Part shown: positions 50,909 to 60,400 of the stretch, in pieces
How the letters are laid out: each line of letters begins with the position of its first letter
Numbering within the stretch: the stretch's first letter is position 1
Position numbers and translations under genes: made by a program
The notes under the pieces: model-generated
What the model was told of the DNA's origin: nothing
Seen by the model: the letters and a program-made list of their open reading frames with translations, nothing else
The model's database searches: none
Source of the DNA: Bacteroidales bacterium
Lineage (GTDB): Bacteria; Bacteroidota; Bacteroidia; Bacteroidales; UBA3824
Reading direction: 5' to 3'
DNA: 64,000 nt
NCBI GenBank assembly: GCA_016286055.1
Contig: JAEERW010000008.1
Location: forward strand, 1 to 64,000

Positions 50909-52912
50909 ATGCGATCAATTATTACAATAGTGGCTCTGATTCTTGTGGCGGCTATTCCGCAGGCAATGGCTCAGAACAAAAAGGTGGATAAGGCTCTCAC
51001 CTATTTCAACTCAGGAGAATACACCAAATGCTCCGAAATGCTTGTGAAACTTTATCCCAAAACCAAAGACCGTCCTACAAAAGGCAAAATTTGTTTCTAC
51101 CTTGGCGAATGTGCCCGCAAAACCAGCGACCCCCGCAACGCCGAACGTTGGTACAAAAAGGCTGTTCAAGCAAAATATTCTAACCCCTTGGCTACTCTCT
51201 ACCTTGCCGACGCCCTCAAAATGCGTGGCAACTACGAAGACGCCTCAGCCACTTATAGTAGTTACATCGACCTCGTTCCCGACGACAAACGCGGCGAACA
51301 AGGCGTAAAAGATTGCGAAACCGCACTTCAATGGGAAAAGAAACCCACCAGATACATTGTTTACCCAGCACGTTGGCTCAACGACAAAGAGAGCGACTTT
51401 GCTCCCGCTTTTGGAACCGACTCAACCGAAATTTTCTACACTTCGGCACGCGAAAGCGCCACAGGCAACGAGCGTAACGCCAACAGCGGAATGTATTACA
51501 CCGATATTTTCTACTCCAAACGCGACAAAAAAGGCAAATGGAGCATTCCTATCCCTGCCGAGGGTGCTGTCAACACCAATTTTGACGAAGGCAGTCCCTG
51601 CATCTCTGCCGACGGACAAACAATGTTTTTTACATCGTGCAAAAACATCAAGAACCAGAACCTCGGATGCAGAATCTACACCAGCACATTGTTGGAAAAC
51701 GCCACCTGGTCGGCACCTGAGGAAGTTCCGCTGTTTCAGGACACCGCCGTTTCGGTAGGACACCCTTGCCTAAGTCCCGACGGACGCACACTCTATTTCT
51801 CGTCCGACGCATCGGGCGGTCTCGGCGGCAGAGATATTTGGAAAGCCACACGCGAAGGCAAAAACAAATGGGGCGAACCTCAAAACCTCGGCGGAAGCAT
51901 CAACACTCAAGACGACGAACTCTATCCCTTTGCCGCAGCCGACGGATCGTTCTATTTTTCGAGCAATGGACGCGGCGGTCTCGGCGGTTTAGACATCTTT
52001 AAGCATTACACCAAAGACGGCGTTACCCACACCGAAAATATGCAAGTGCCCATCAACTCGGCCGGCGACGATTTTGGCATCACATTCTTCAAAAAATTCC
52101 AGAAAGGCTATTTCTCATCCAACCGTGAGGGCAGCCGTGGCGACGATATTTATGCATTCTACCTCCCTCCCATCGAGGTAAGCATCGAAGGCGTGGTTAA
52201 AAACGAGGAAACCACCGTGGTAATCACCGACGCCGAAGTAAAACTCACTGCCAGCGATGGTACACAGTTGGAATCCAAAACCAACAACGCCGGCACATTC
52301 AACTTTAAACTTATCGAAAACCTTGATTATATGTTCGTTACCAACAAGCCAGGATTTCTCAAAGGCGTTGGCAAAGAAACCACCAAAGGCTTAACCGAAA
52401 ACACAGTGCTCCACATCGAAATACTTATGTCGCCTATCAATCAGGTAATTGAGATAGAGAACATAGAGTACGACTTTAACAAGGCAAACCTCCGCGAAGA
52501 ATCGATGGTAAGTCTCGACAAATTGGTTGAAGTGCTCAACGTTAACAGCAATATTACCATAGAGTTGCGTGCCAACACCGACTTCCGTGGCAACGATGAG
52601 GCCAACCTCAAACTCTCCGACGAGCGTGCCAAGAGCGTTGTCAACTACCTTGTTTCAAAAGGCATCAACCCAGCCCGATTAACATCAAAAGGTATGGGCG
52701 AATCCAACCCCGTAAAAGTTACCAAAAAGATAGCCGACAAATATCCCTTCCTCAAAGAGGGCGACGTGCTCAGCGAGGCATTTATCAACAACCTCACATC
52801 TAACCAAGATAAGGAAATCTGCCACCAGTTAAACCGTCGTTCAGAATTTGCAGTTATCAGCACCGACTTTAAGGAGATTGAAAATGGCATTCCTTTCGGC
52901 TCCGACAACTAA
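50909..52912 (+). CDS. PorE-like OmpA-family protein (TPR, propeller, CRD, OmpA)
   Basis: This 667-residue protein has the domain order of PorE of the type IX secretion system. A signal peptide (ending AMAQ) leads to TPR units at about 25-135. A PD40/WD-like beta-propeller lies at about 150-420 (SPDGRTLYFSSDASGGLGGRDIW repeats). A carboxypeptidase regulatory-like domain is at about 430-510. A C-terminal OmpA domain is at about 525-650 (EYDFNKANLREESM, KGMGESNPV). The length is close to P. gingivalis PorE. PorE binds peptidoglycan and anchors the secretion machine. Here no lipobox is visible, whereas PorE is described as a lipoprotein. Several paralogues with this layout exist in Bacteroidetes, so the PorE name is tentative. 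Confidence 0.75.
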   Translation: MRSIITIVALILVAAIPQAMAQNKKVDKALTYFNSGEYTKCSEMLVKLYPKTKDRPTKGKICFYLGECARKTSDPRNAERWYKKAVQAKYSNPLATLYLADALKMRGNYEDASATYSSYIDLVPDDKRGEQGVKDCETALQWEKKPTRYIVYPARWLNDKESDFAPAFGTDSTEIFYTSARESATGNERNANSGMYYTDIFYSKRDKKGKWSIPIPAEGAVNTNFDEGSPCISADGQTMFFTSCKNIKNQNLGCRIYTSTLLENATWSAPEEVPLFQDTAVSVGHPCLSPDGRTLYFSSDASGGLGGRDIWKATREGKNKWGEPQNLGGSINTQDDELYPFAAADGSFYFSSNGRGGLGGLDIFKHYTKDGVTHTENMQVPINSAGDDFGITFFKKFQKGYFSSNREGSRGDDIYAFYLPPIEVSIEGVVKNEETTVVITDAEVKLTASDGTQLESKTNNAGTFNFKLIENLDYMFVTNKPGFLKGVGKETTKGLTENTVLHIEILMSPINQVIEIENIEYDFNKANLREESMVSLDKLVEVLNVNSNITIELRANTDFRGNDEANLKLSDERAKSVVNYLVSKGINPARLTSKGMGESNPVKVTKKIADKYPFLKEGDVLSEAFINNLTSNQDKEICHQLNRRSEFAVISTDFKEIENGIPFGSDN

Positions 52913-52926
52913 ACTAATGCAACCAA

Positions 52927-53376
52927 ATGGAAGAAAAATTAGACAATAAGATAACGGAGTTTATAGGCAACCATCACGTATTGGTTCTCGCCACTTGTGC
53001 CGACAACCAACCATATTGCTGCGACTGTTTTTATGCCTACGACGCTGAGCGCAACACCTTTATAATAAAGACCGATGCCGAAAACACGCGTCACATGAAA
53101 GAGATAGCCCAAAACAGCAACGTAGCCGCCTCGATAGTGTTAGAGACCAAAGAAGTGGGCAAGTTGCAAGGACTTCAAATATGCGCCAAAGCCGTTACCC
53201 CCACCGGCGACGACCTCTCGCACGCAAAAAAAACATATCTAAAACACTACCCTTACGCCATAGCCGTACCGGGCACATACGTGGTTTTAGAGCCAAATTA
53301 TTACAAACTTACCGACAACCGATTAGGTTTCGGCAAAAAACTTGTATGGAACAGACAAGACAACAATAATATATAA
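52927..53376 (+). CDS. FMN-binding split-barrel (pyridoxamine-oxidase-like) protein
   Basis: This 149-residue protein resembles the YhbP/UPF0306 group of the flavin-binding split barrel (HHVLVLATCADNQPYCCDCFYAYD and TFIIKTDAENTRHMKEI). It probably binds FMN or a similar cofactor; the substrate is unknown. Two adjacent cysteines (YCCDC) are unusual but typical of this subgroup. It starts 14 bases after the PorE-like stop, so it may be part of the same transcript. Confidence 0.82.
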   Translation: MEEKLDNKITEFIGNHHVLVLATCADNQPYCCDCFYAYDAERNTFIIKTDAENTRHMKEIAQNSNVAASIVLETKEVGKLQGLQICAKAVTPTGDDLSHAKKTYLKHYPYAIAVPGTYVVLEPNYYKLTDNRLGFGKKLVWNRQDNNNI

Positions 53377-53398
53377 ACAAAATCAAAAACTTCAAAAA

Positions 53399-54301
53399 AT
53401 GAAAATTAAAGCAACACCAATCTGCGCCATCGTAGCAGCATCGGCATTAATGTTTCAGTCGTGCGCAGGCGACAGCAACAATCAAAACAATCAACAACAA
53501 CAGCAAGATCAGCAGCAGACCCAAACAAGTCAGACAAACGAAAACAATTTCTATCTGATACCCTCTCCCGAAGACCTCTTCGCCTTCACAAAAGACAAAA
53601 GCCTTCAATTTGTTCCCGGCCTCATCAACCCCGTGGAAAACATCGACAAATACATCGACGTAAAATCCAAAGAGTTGAACTTCGGCACCTATACCGCCGA
53701 CATGGCATACTGTGCAGCCTTTGAAAAATCGCTCGAATCTTACAAAGAGTTTACCGTAGTTCACCAACTATCCGACGCTATCGGTATTGGCAACGTTTTC
53801 ACACCTGCACTCGAAAATAGACTCAAATCGCTTACCGACAACCGCGATTCGCTCAAACAAATGGCAAGCGACATCTATTTAAACATTCAAACCTTCCTCG
53901 ACTCTAAGAACCGCTCTAAAACAATGACGCTGATTTCAACTGGCGGATGGCTCGAATTTCTTTACATCGTTGTAAACTCAGTAGATAAATTTGAAGCCGA
54001 CAATCCAACAATCCAGCGCATTGCCGACCAGAAAATCATCTTCGACAACCTTATGCTACGTCTTGAACAGCAACAGGCCGATCCCTCTATTAAATCCACA
54101 ATAGCCGACCTCACTCCTCTCAAAGCAGCATTCGACGAACTCACAGTAGAAAAGAACCAAACCTCATCATCTACCAGCAATTCAGGCGCTATCAAAGTGG
54201 GCGGAGGTATGAAAATCAAGATGACAGAAAATAATTTTAATAAAATTAAAGAAACAATTACCTCTGTAAGAAATAATATCACAATAAACAACGTTAAATA
54301 A
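53399..54301 (+). CDS. lipoprotein of unknown function
   Basis: This 300-residue protein starts at ATG 53399; the track's start is inside the previous gene. The lipoprotein signal is ALMFQSC (Cys22), followed by a glutamine- and asparagine-rich linker (QQQQDQQQTQ). The rest is predominantly helical (for example NRLKSLTDNRDSLKQM) without a recognisable motif. It follows the flavin-barrel gene closely and precedes a small secreted protein, suggesting one transcript. Confidence 0.8.
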   Translation: MKIKATPICAIVAASALMFQSCAGDSNNQNNQQQQQDQQQTQTSQTNENNFYLIPSPEDLFAFTKDKSLQFVPGLINPVENIDKYIDVKSKELNFGTYTADMAYCAAFEKSLESYKEFTVVHQLSDAIGIGNVFTPALENRLKSLTDNRDSLKQMASDIYLNIQTFLDSKNRSKTMTLISTGGWLEFLYIVVNSVDKFEADNPTIQRIADQKIIFDNLMLRLEQQQADPSIKSTIADLTPLKAAFDELTVEKNQTSSSTSNSGAIKVGGGMKIKMTENNFNKIKETITSVRNNITINNVK

Positions 54302-54324
54302 GTAAATATTAAACTTCTACAAAT

Positions 54325-54948
54325 ATGAAAAATATATTTAAATTTTTACTTGTTGTTTTAGTATCAGTGCCTTTGGGGCTTCAAGCACAAACTACTTGTA
54401 GCGACCAACTGAAGATGCGCAAACCGATGGCTCCATACCGTTACAATACCGCATCAAAAAGTGCAATGTGCCAGACAGGTCGCAAATACGAGTTTGTACT
54501 GCCTATTACCAAAGGTATGGACTATAGAATACAGTTTTTCGCAAGCACAGTATTCAACAACAATATCGATGTTAAAATCATCGATATGAGCACTGGCGAG
54601 GTAGTTGTGAATGTTCCTGGCAAACTAGACAACGACGAGCCGAAAAGCCCCCAGCAGACAGCATTGCAGGAGTATATGGATCTCAAGAAAAACAGATTTG
54701 TCCATCCGTTTTTCGACTTCACTCCCGTGTCGTCTACTTCTCTCAAAATAATGTTAGACGTAAAAGAGGTGGAAATTCCTAAAGAACAGGTTCAAGAGTA
54801 CACCTACGACGATTACGACTACGAACAGCCCCGTCAGCAGGCTCAGCAGCCAACACAAGAAGAAGGCTTTGCAGTGCCCCTCGAAAAACTCAAAGGCTGT
54901 ATTTCGGTTTACATTATCGACCGCGAAACAGAAGAAGACTCGTTCTAA
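54325..54948 (+). CDS. small secreted protein
   Basis: This 207-residue protein has a signal peptide (VPLGLQAQ). Its body is beta-rich with a tyrosine- and aspartate-rich hinge (YTYDDYDYEQPRQQ) near 155-170 and an ISVYIIDRE motif at the end. I do not recognise a family. It starts 23 bases after the previous lipoprotein and is followed by a bidirectional terminator, so it closes that operon. Confidence 0.77.
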   Translation: MKNIFKFLLVVLVSVPLGLQAQTTCSDQLKMRKPMAPYRYNTASKSAMCQTGRKYEFVLPITKGMDYRIQFFASTVFNNNIDVKIIDMSTGEVVVNVPGKLDNDEPKSPQQTALQEYMDLKKNRFVHPFFDFTPVSSTSLKIMLDVKEVEIPKEQVQEYTYDDYDYEQPRQQAQQPTQEEGFAVPLEKLKGCISVYIIDRETEEDSF

Positions 54949-54965
54949 ACGATGTTGAAAACCAT

Positions 54966-55000
54966 AAAAAAAAGCCTTGCTTTACCGCAAGGCTTTTTTT
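54966..55000. terminator. bidirectional terminator between convergent genes
   Basis: AAAAAAAGCCTTGC / GCAAGGCTTTTTTT with A and T runs on both sides. It can end both the plus-strand gene at 54325 and the minus-strand rnpA operon. Confidence 0.88.
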
Positions 55001-55019
55001 ATGCCATTTTTATTAATAA

Positions 55020-55415
55020 TTATTGTTCCACAGGCGTATGTTGTGATAATATAAGCAAAAATCTATCAACAATTCCCTCCATAGCCTGCGACACGGTTTC
55101 AAAACTCTCAATTTTGCGCGACTTGTATACAAGGGCTATGCTAAATATAACGCCACCAGCATCAAGACGGTGACGGCGCAAACGGTATGCCTCACGGGTA
55201 AGACGCTTAATGCGGTTGCGGTCTACCGCATGCTTAAACAAGTGCTTACTCACCGATACCATCATCTGGCAATTACCGTTGTCGAATTTGCTCCCTACTG
55301 TATAGTAAACCACAAAAGGAAAGGACATAAACGACCGCCCCGTATTAAAAAGATTTTCGATACGGATAAGGCTTTTAAGCCGGTCTGTTTTGCCTAATGT
55401 ATCGGTCTTGTGCAA
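55020..55415 (-). CDS. rnpA: ribonuclease P protein component
   Basis: This protein of about 131 residues has the RnpA hallmark KHAVDRNRIKRLTREAYR and the N-terminal LGKTDRLKSLIRIENLF. It assists the RNase P RNA in tRNA 5' maturation. No ATG is available at the expected N-terminus: the frame starts at TTG 55415, six bases after the hemD stop, and the next in-frame ATG is about 30 codons in, beyond the conserved start. A TTG (or nearby ATT) start is therefore likely. It is co-transcribed with hemD. Confidence 0.92.
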   Translation of the reverse strand: MHKTDTLGKTDRLKSLIRIENLFNTGRSFMSFPFVVYYTVGSKFDNGNCQMMVSVSKHLFKHAVDRNRIKRLTREAYRLRRHRLDAGGVIFSIALVYKSRKIESFETVSQAMEGIVDRFLLILSQHTPVEQ

Positions 55416-55421
55416 AATTCT

Positions 55422-56177
55422 CTATTTTCTCTTGTTGTTTGCTATAATAAACTGCTCCAAAGCGGCGGGCATGCTCTTGGCTTCATCAGTGGGAGCCTTA
55501 ATATCCAAACGGTAGCCGTATTTTTCTACAGCCTCCCAAGCCGAGTGTCCAAAGGCGGCAATCTTAACGTCGCCCTGCTCAAAGTCGGGGAAATTTTCGT
55601 GTAGACTCTTGATACCTGCGGGGGTAAAGAACACAAGCACTTGAAAATTTGGAAAATCGGGTTTAAGGTCGTCCAATTCGGCACTTACGGTTTGGTACAT
55701 CACGCATTTATCGAACTTGATACCCACACTGTTGAGAAAATCTGGAATCTCGTTGCTACTTACATCGCTCGTTACGAGAAGGAATTTCTCTGCAATATTC
55801 TTTTTGAGTGCGTCGATAGTATCGTTAAAAGAATTTTTTCCGTGGAATATCTTGCGTTTGCGGTATACGATATATTTCTGCAAATAAAGGGCTATCTGCT
55901 CAGTGGTGCAGAAATACTTCAATGTTTCAGGAACGGCGTATTTCGTCTCCTTCGCTATTCGGAAAAAATTGTCAATGCCGATTTTGCTTGTAAAGATAAC
56001 GGCGGTATAGTCGGGCAAATTGATGTGCTGTGCCCTGAAATCTTTGGTGCTAACACCGACAATCTTGATAAACTGTCGGAATGTGACATTAAGTTTCAAC
56101 TTTTCAGCCAAATCAAAATAAGGGCTGCTGTCGCCTACGGGTTTTGGCTGAGAAATCAGCAAATTTGTAACTTTCAA
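55422..56177 (-). CDS. hemD: uroporphyrinogen-III synthase
   Basis: This 251-residue protein matches the loosely conserved HemD family in length and pattern: a two-domain fold, ISQPKP at the start, AVIFTSKIGIDNFF in the middle, and LVFFTPAGIKSLHENFPDF with AAFGHSAWEAVEKYGYR in the second half. It closes hydroxymethylbilane to uroporphyrinogen III in tetrapyrrole synthesis. It is upstream of rnpA with a 6-base gap, the arrangement typical of Bacteroidetes. Confidence 0.88.
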   Translation of the reverse strand: MKVTNLLISQPKPVGDSSPYFDLAEKLKLNVTFRQFIKIVGVSTKDFRAQHINLPDYTAVIFTSKIGIDNFFRIAKETKYAVPETLKYFCTTEQIALYLQKYIVYRKRKIFHGKNSFNDTIDALKKNIAEKFLLVTSDVSSNEIPDFLNSVGIKFDKCVMYQTVSAELDDLKPDFPNFQVLVFFTPAGIKSLHENFPDFEQGDVKIAAFGHSAWEAVEKYGYRLDIKAPTDEAKSMPAALEQFIIANNKRK

Positions 56178-56239
56178 AACTCTTTATTTTAAATTTATCC
56201 CATCTGTCCCACGTGGCGGAATATCTGCAGCTCAGCTAA

Positions 56240-57430
56240 TCAGCGGGACAGTATCTTGACTGCGAGCATCACTGGCAAAAATTCCACGCCGCAAAGGTAT
56301 AAAAATAAATAAAAAGTAGAAAAATGTTTATCAAAAATTATTTTAATCAACCTCATTAATTTAATCAATTCTGCCAAAATGCACACCCCCGCCCCTATCA
56401 CAAACAGCGTTTCAACGGTAAATTGGTAACCGATATACACCATACAAAAATTAATGGGCAGCAACAACACTCCTAACATCTGCAGTATGTACGAAAGGTT
56501 GGTATAATGCAGAGTAAAGGTATCGCGGCAGAGGAAAAGGTTGCTCAAAAACATCGAAACCAATAGTTTAATCAAGTAAATTACAATAACCAACCCACAA
56601 CTAATTGCCAAAGCCAATAAACAATAAAAAGGCTGGTTAACACCGTACTTTGCCATCACTATCAATACAAACAACGACACGTTGAGTATGTAATTTACAA
56701 ACAAAGTCCATCCCGCTTTTTCGGCAGAGATGTTGCGCTCGGAGGCGGCGTTGTTAAACGCGTTGTAGAAACAGTTTATCATCAAAAGGCGATGAATGTA
56801 TCCATGCGACAAAAAATTGGCTATAAGGATTAAAATAAGGCTCAATACCATAGGTATTAGCATTTCGGCAGGAAACACAATGCTGCTTTGCTTACTACCA
56901 AGGTCGATATGGAAACGTTCGGGTATTTTGTTCTCAATCTCTATCTGCCACGCATCAATACCGTAGAATGGCAGAGTAAAGTTGCCCAATTTTGTAAGGT
57001 CAAAAGGCGTGTACATTACCAACGAATCGGAGTGGGTATAAATATCTCGGTCGTGACGTCTATACATAAACGAGGTGTTGTCGGAAGGTATGCCCACAAG
57101 ATACTCGGTTTCGTTAATTTCAAAGGTAACCACACTATTCTGCAAGCGCGGACGAGTTTCTGGAATAGTAAATAGCGGAAGGGCGTTCTCAGTCAACTGA
57201 GCACAAAGGGTATCTACAAGCGGTGAAACAGTTACCTGCGGAGGTGGCGGTGGTGCGATACTTACCGATTTCTCCCAATAAAAAAGGTCTACCGATGGTA
57301 GCGAATGGTAATAGATATACGAAGTGCTGTCGCCGCCAATAGAAACCTTATGAGGCTTTTTTGGCGGTGCGGCGGCAGATATTTCAAAAACTGCCAACAG
57401 CATTGTCAATATTACAAACCTAAATCGCAT
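56240..57430 (-). CDS. DUF4271 membrane protein
   Basis: This protein of about 396 residues has a signal-like N-terminus (MRFRFVILTMLLAVFEISAAAPP), a proline-rich stretch (APPPPPQ) near 60, and a C-terminal half with about seven membrane helices (from residue 195). This matches DUF4271, whose gene commonly sits beside hemD in Bacteroidetes. Function is not established. The start is ATG 57430; the track start is a TTG inside the -7 box. The -7 box lies only about six bases upstream, so the mRNA may have almost no leader. Confidence 0.83.
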   Translation of the reverse strand: MRFRFVILTMLLAVFEISAAAPPKKPHKVSIGGDSTSYIYYHSLPSVDLFYWEKSVSIAPPPPPQVTVSPLVDTLCAQLTENALPLFTIPETRPRLQNSVVTFEINETEYLVGIPSDNTSFMYRRHDRDIYTHSDSLVMYTPFDLTKLGNFTLPFYGIDAWQIEIENKIPERFHIDLGSKQSSIVFPAEMLIPMVLSLILILIANFLSHGYIHRLLMINCFYNAFNNAASERNISAEKAGWTLFVNYILNVSLFVLIVMAKYGVNQPFYCLLALAISCGLVIVIYLIKLLVSMFLSNLFLCRDTFTLHYTNLSYILQMLGVLLLPINFCMVYIGYQFTVETLFVIGAGVCILAELIKLMRLIKIIFDKHFSTFYLFLYLCGVEFLPVMLAVKILSR

Positions 57431-57436
57431 TATTTG

Positions 57437-57444
57437 CAAAGGTA
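57437..57444 (-). promoter_or_regulatory. -7 box (TACCTTTG) for DUF4271
   Basis: A perfect TAnnTTTG on the minus strand, ending 6 bases before ATG 57430. Transcription would start at or next to the start codon. Confidence 0.55.
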
Positions 57445-57498
57445 ATTATTCTAAATGTAAAAAACACTATAAAAATCATTTTTTTTAACCACTCATCA

Positions 57499-60400
57499 TC
57501 AATCCAAACTCATAGTTATGCTAAATCCAAACTTTATGTTGCTTGTGCGGTAACTTGTAGATATTATTGGATTGGTTATCTGATGGTTGTAATACAACTG
57601 CACTTTAAACCTTTCCGATAAGCGGTAATCGGCGGTGGACTTTATCGAAAAACTTGTCTGACCTGCCGAAATTTGGTCGTAGAGGTTTTCAATCTCGCGG
57701 ATTATGGTCTTGTCGTCGTCGATAACAAAGTCGGCTCTAAGGTCGAGGTCGCTCTTGAAACGATTGCTTCCGCCCGAGGTGCGGATATTCAAGGGCAATT
57801 GGGCAAACTTATATCCTACACCAATAATCCACTCCTTGCGGTACATTTCGGATATTTGGCTGTTGGCAAATCCGAGGGTTATCTGACGGGTGCGGCGGTA
57901 CTCAAATTTGGTGCTCATAAGGTTCACCCACGAAATGTCGATTCCTGCAAGAGGTGCGAACTTTTCATCGAGGGTAACGGCGGCAATTTCGTATTGCGGA
58001 ATAAACAGGTTGTTGGCTTCGTAGCGGGCAAACGAGCGTCCCCAATTGTATTCGTCATCAAAACTGTACTCGGCGTTGTTTTTAAAGTTAGTAATCGAAT
58101 ACGATGAGGTGTAGGCATGGGTAAGCATAGCCGAGCGAACCACATTTTTGAGCAACGGAATATTTCCGAGTCCCCTGTAGTTGATGCGCCAGTTTGGCAA
58201 AGGCATTTTGAGGAAGGGGTCGAGCCGGATTTTATGTGCACTTGTGCCTGCGTATGCCGAAAGGAAAGCGGGCAATAGCACATCTTGATGGGTTTTGCTA
58301 TATCCGTTGGGATAGTTGCCGTAAAGAAGATTTCCTCCTGCGTCTACCTGTGGTGTGGGATCGTAATTTTTCAACCCCATACGGCGATCGGCCTGGCGCT
58401 CGGCGATAATTTCGCGGTTAGTGAGAAATTTGTTGTATGTATCCAAAGAGTAGTCGTCGCCAACTTTGTGGAAGGCGGTCTTTATCATATTGTAGCTAAT
58501 GCGGAAATTACCGTGTTTTACCCTGCTCGAAGTCTGCCATCCGTCAATATCGGTTGCATAAGCAAAGAACTCTTCGGTGTTGTAAACTATGCTGCGATCA
58601 AAATTTACATCTATCCTAAATGTGTTGATAGGTTCAAGAGCCACCCTTACACCAATGCTGTTACCCTTGGTGTACATAACAGGGTCCGCAAGGGTTGAAT
58701 CTTGCAATAGCCAACCTTTATCAGCTGCATAAAGGTGAAAATCATCATCATTGAGAGCCATAAGATAGTCAATACCAGGTGTTATCATTCCGTCTGTATA
58801 ATTAGAACCAAACACCTTTGTATCAGGACGATAGCCAGTGAGCGTATTTGAGCGTTGGTTTTTGTAGGTAACGGATATATTTCTTACGCTCATCAATGCC
58901 ATAGCCAAATAGTCGGTGGCCACCAATAACGGACTATCGTTTACATCCTTTTTGCCCGTTATTACAGCTGTACAGCCTTCATAATCGTCATCGGCGGTAA
59001 AGCGTATCCTATTCTTATCAACAATGCTCACACTGCCATTTATAGGCTGTCCGTCAATATCGGTAATAGTGGCATCAACGTCGGTAGTTCCAAGGTTGTG
59101 ATAAATTAAGCGTCCCACCCCCTTGGCAAAACGGAGATTATTTTTGGTGGCTACAACTTCACGTTTTTCGTTGTTAGCCTTTTTGCGACCATCCTTACTG
59201 AAACGTTTCATCACATCGCGGAAATATGGCGCTTTGCGGTAGACAGATTCAAAGTTCAACGCTCCATTAAGAGTCAGCACACCGTTGTTGGATATTGTGT
59301 TGCCATGGTTGATATAATAAGAAGGTGTTGTGTCGGTAGCAGCTACCTCCACTGGGTCGATTCCTCGTTCCCATTGGTAGTCGGCATTGTAAATAGCGTT
59401 TGCAGATACCCAGTTAAACAGCGGTATCTTGTTGAGGGGCGCCTGATATTGGAATTTTACATTCTGCTTGTAGAGGGTGTTGTATCCCAAATCGAGGAAT
59501 TTCATAAACAAAGTATCTTTTTCTCGCTCGTTTTCTACTGCAAAACGGTCGATCTGTCCGTCGGGATTTACGCGGCTCTCGTTGTTTGCCGAAAAGTTCA
59601 TAGAAAGATTTTGCGACAGTTTGTAGCGGAGTTCGTAATTTCTACGCCAACGGAAATCTTTTTGATATGTCGGGTCAAGGAAACCGTCGTCGATATCGAT
59701 ATTGCGATAATGAATTGTAGAATACGTGCGGTCGATATTGGCAGAGGCGGCCACCATAGTAGGCAAGAGATAAAAGTTGAAGTCACGGATAAGAGCCAAA
59801 TGCTTGTTTCGTAAAAATTTCACCTTCGACAAGGGTCGGTAGTTCTTAGGATTGTAGGTGAAGTTGTAGTCAAGATTCGACTGAAGTATTTTTTCTAATT
59901 GTGACTTAATGGTAACATCGTGCATATAGTATTCGCTGTATGCAAATCCGGCGGTAAAGTTAGAAACATGGTACAAGGGTTTTTGCTTTGGCTTGTCGTT
60001 TAACTTTGACCGCTGGTCTTGATTTTGGTTTTCCAAATCGGGGGGATTGTTTGCATTGCGTTTTTCCTCCTTACGCAGTTTGGCTTCCTCCTTTGCTTCG
60101 CGGCTACGGCCTTCGATATGCATATTGGTAACGTTGAAACTCTTGCGGCGTTCAAATGTTATGCTACGGTCGCGGATTTCGTTTTTTTCATCCTCGGAGA
60201 GAGTGGGATTGTTGAGGGTTTCCTTTAATTCTATATCGGGATCAAGGGGATTGTAGCGAGGTATCTCATAATTTTCAGAATATCCAAAATAGAAGGGCAT
60301 CCTTACTCCGTAATCGTTGTTAAACAATTTTCCCATCTGCACTTGCGATGTTAAATCGTATTGATATACGGTAGACTGGTAGCGCTCGCCAACCCTCTTT

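Noticed and set aside
56190-56270. CTGTCCC...GGGACAG inverted repeat between hemD and DUF4271
   Set aside because: The arms are short and far apart, with no second copy seen in the window; not strong enough to call an element.
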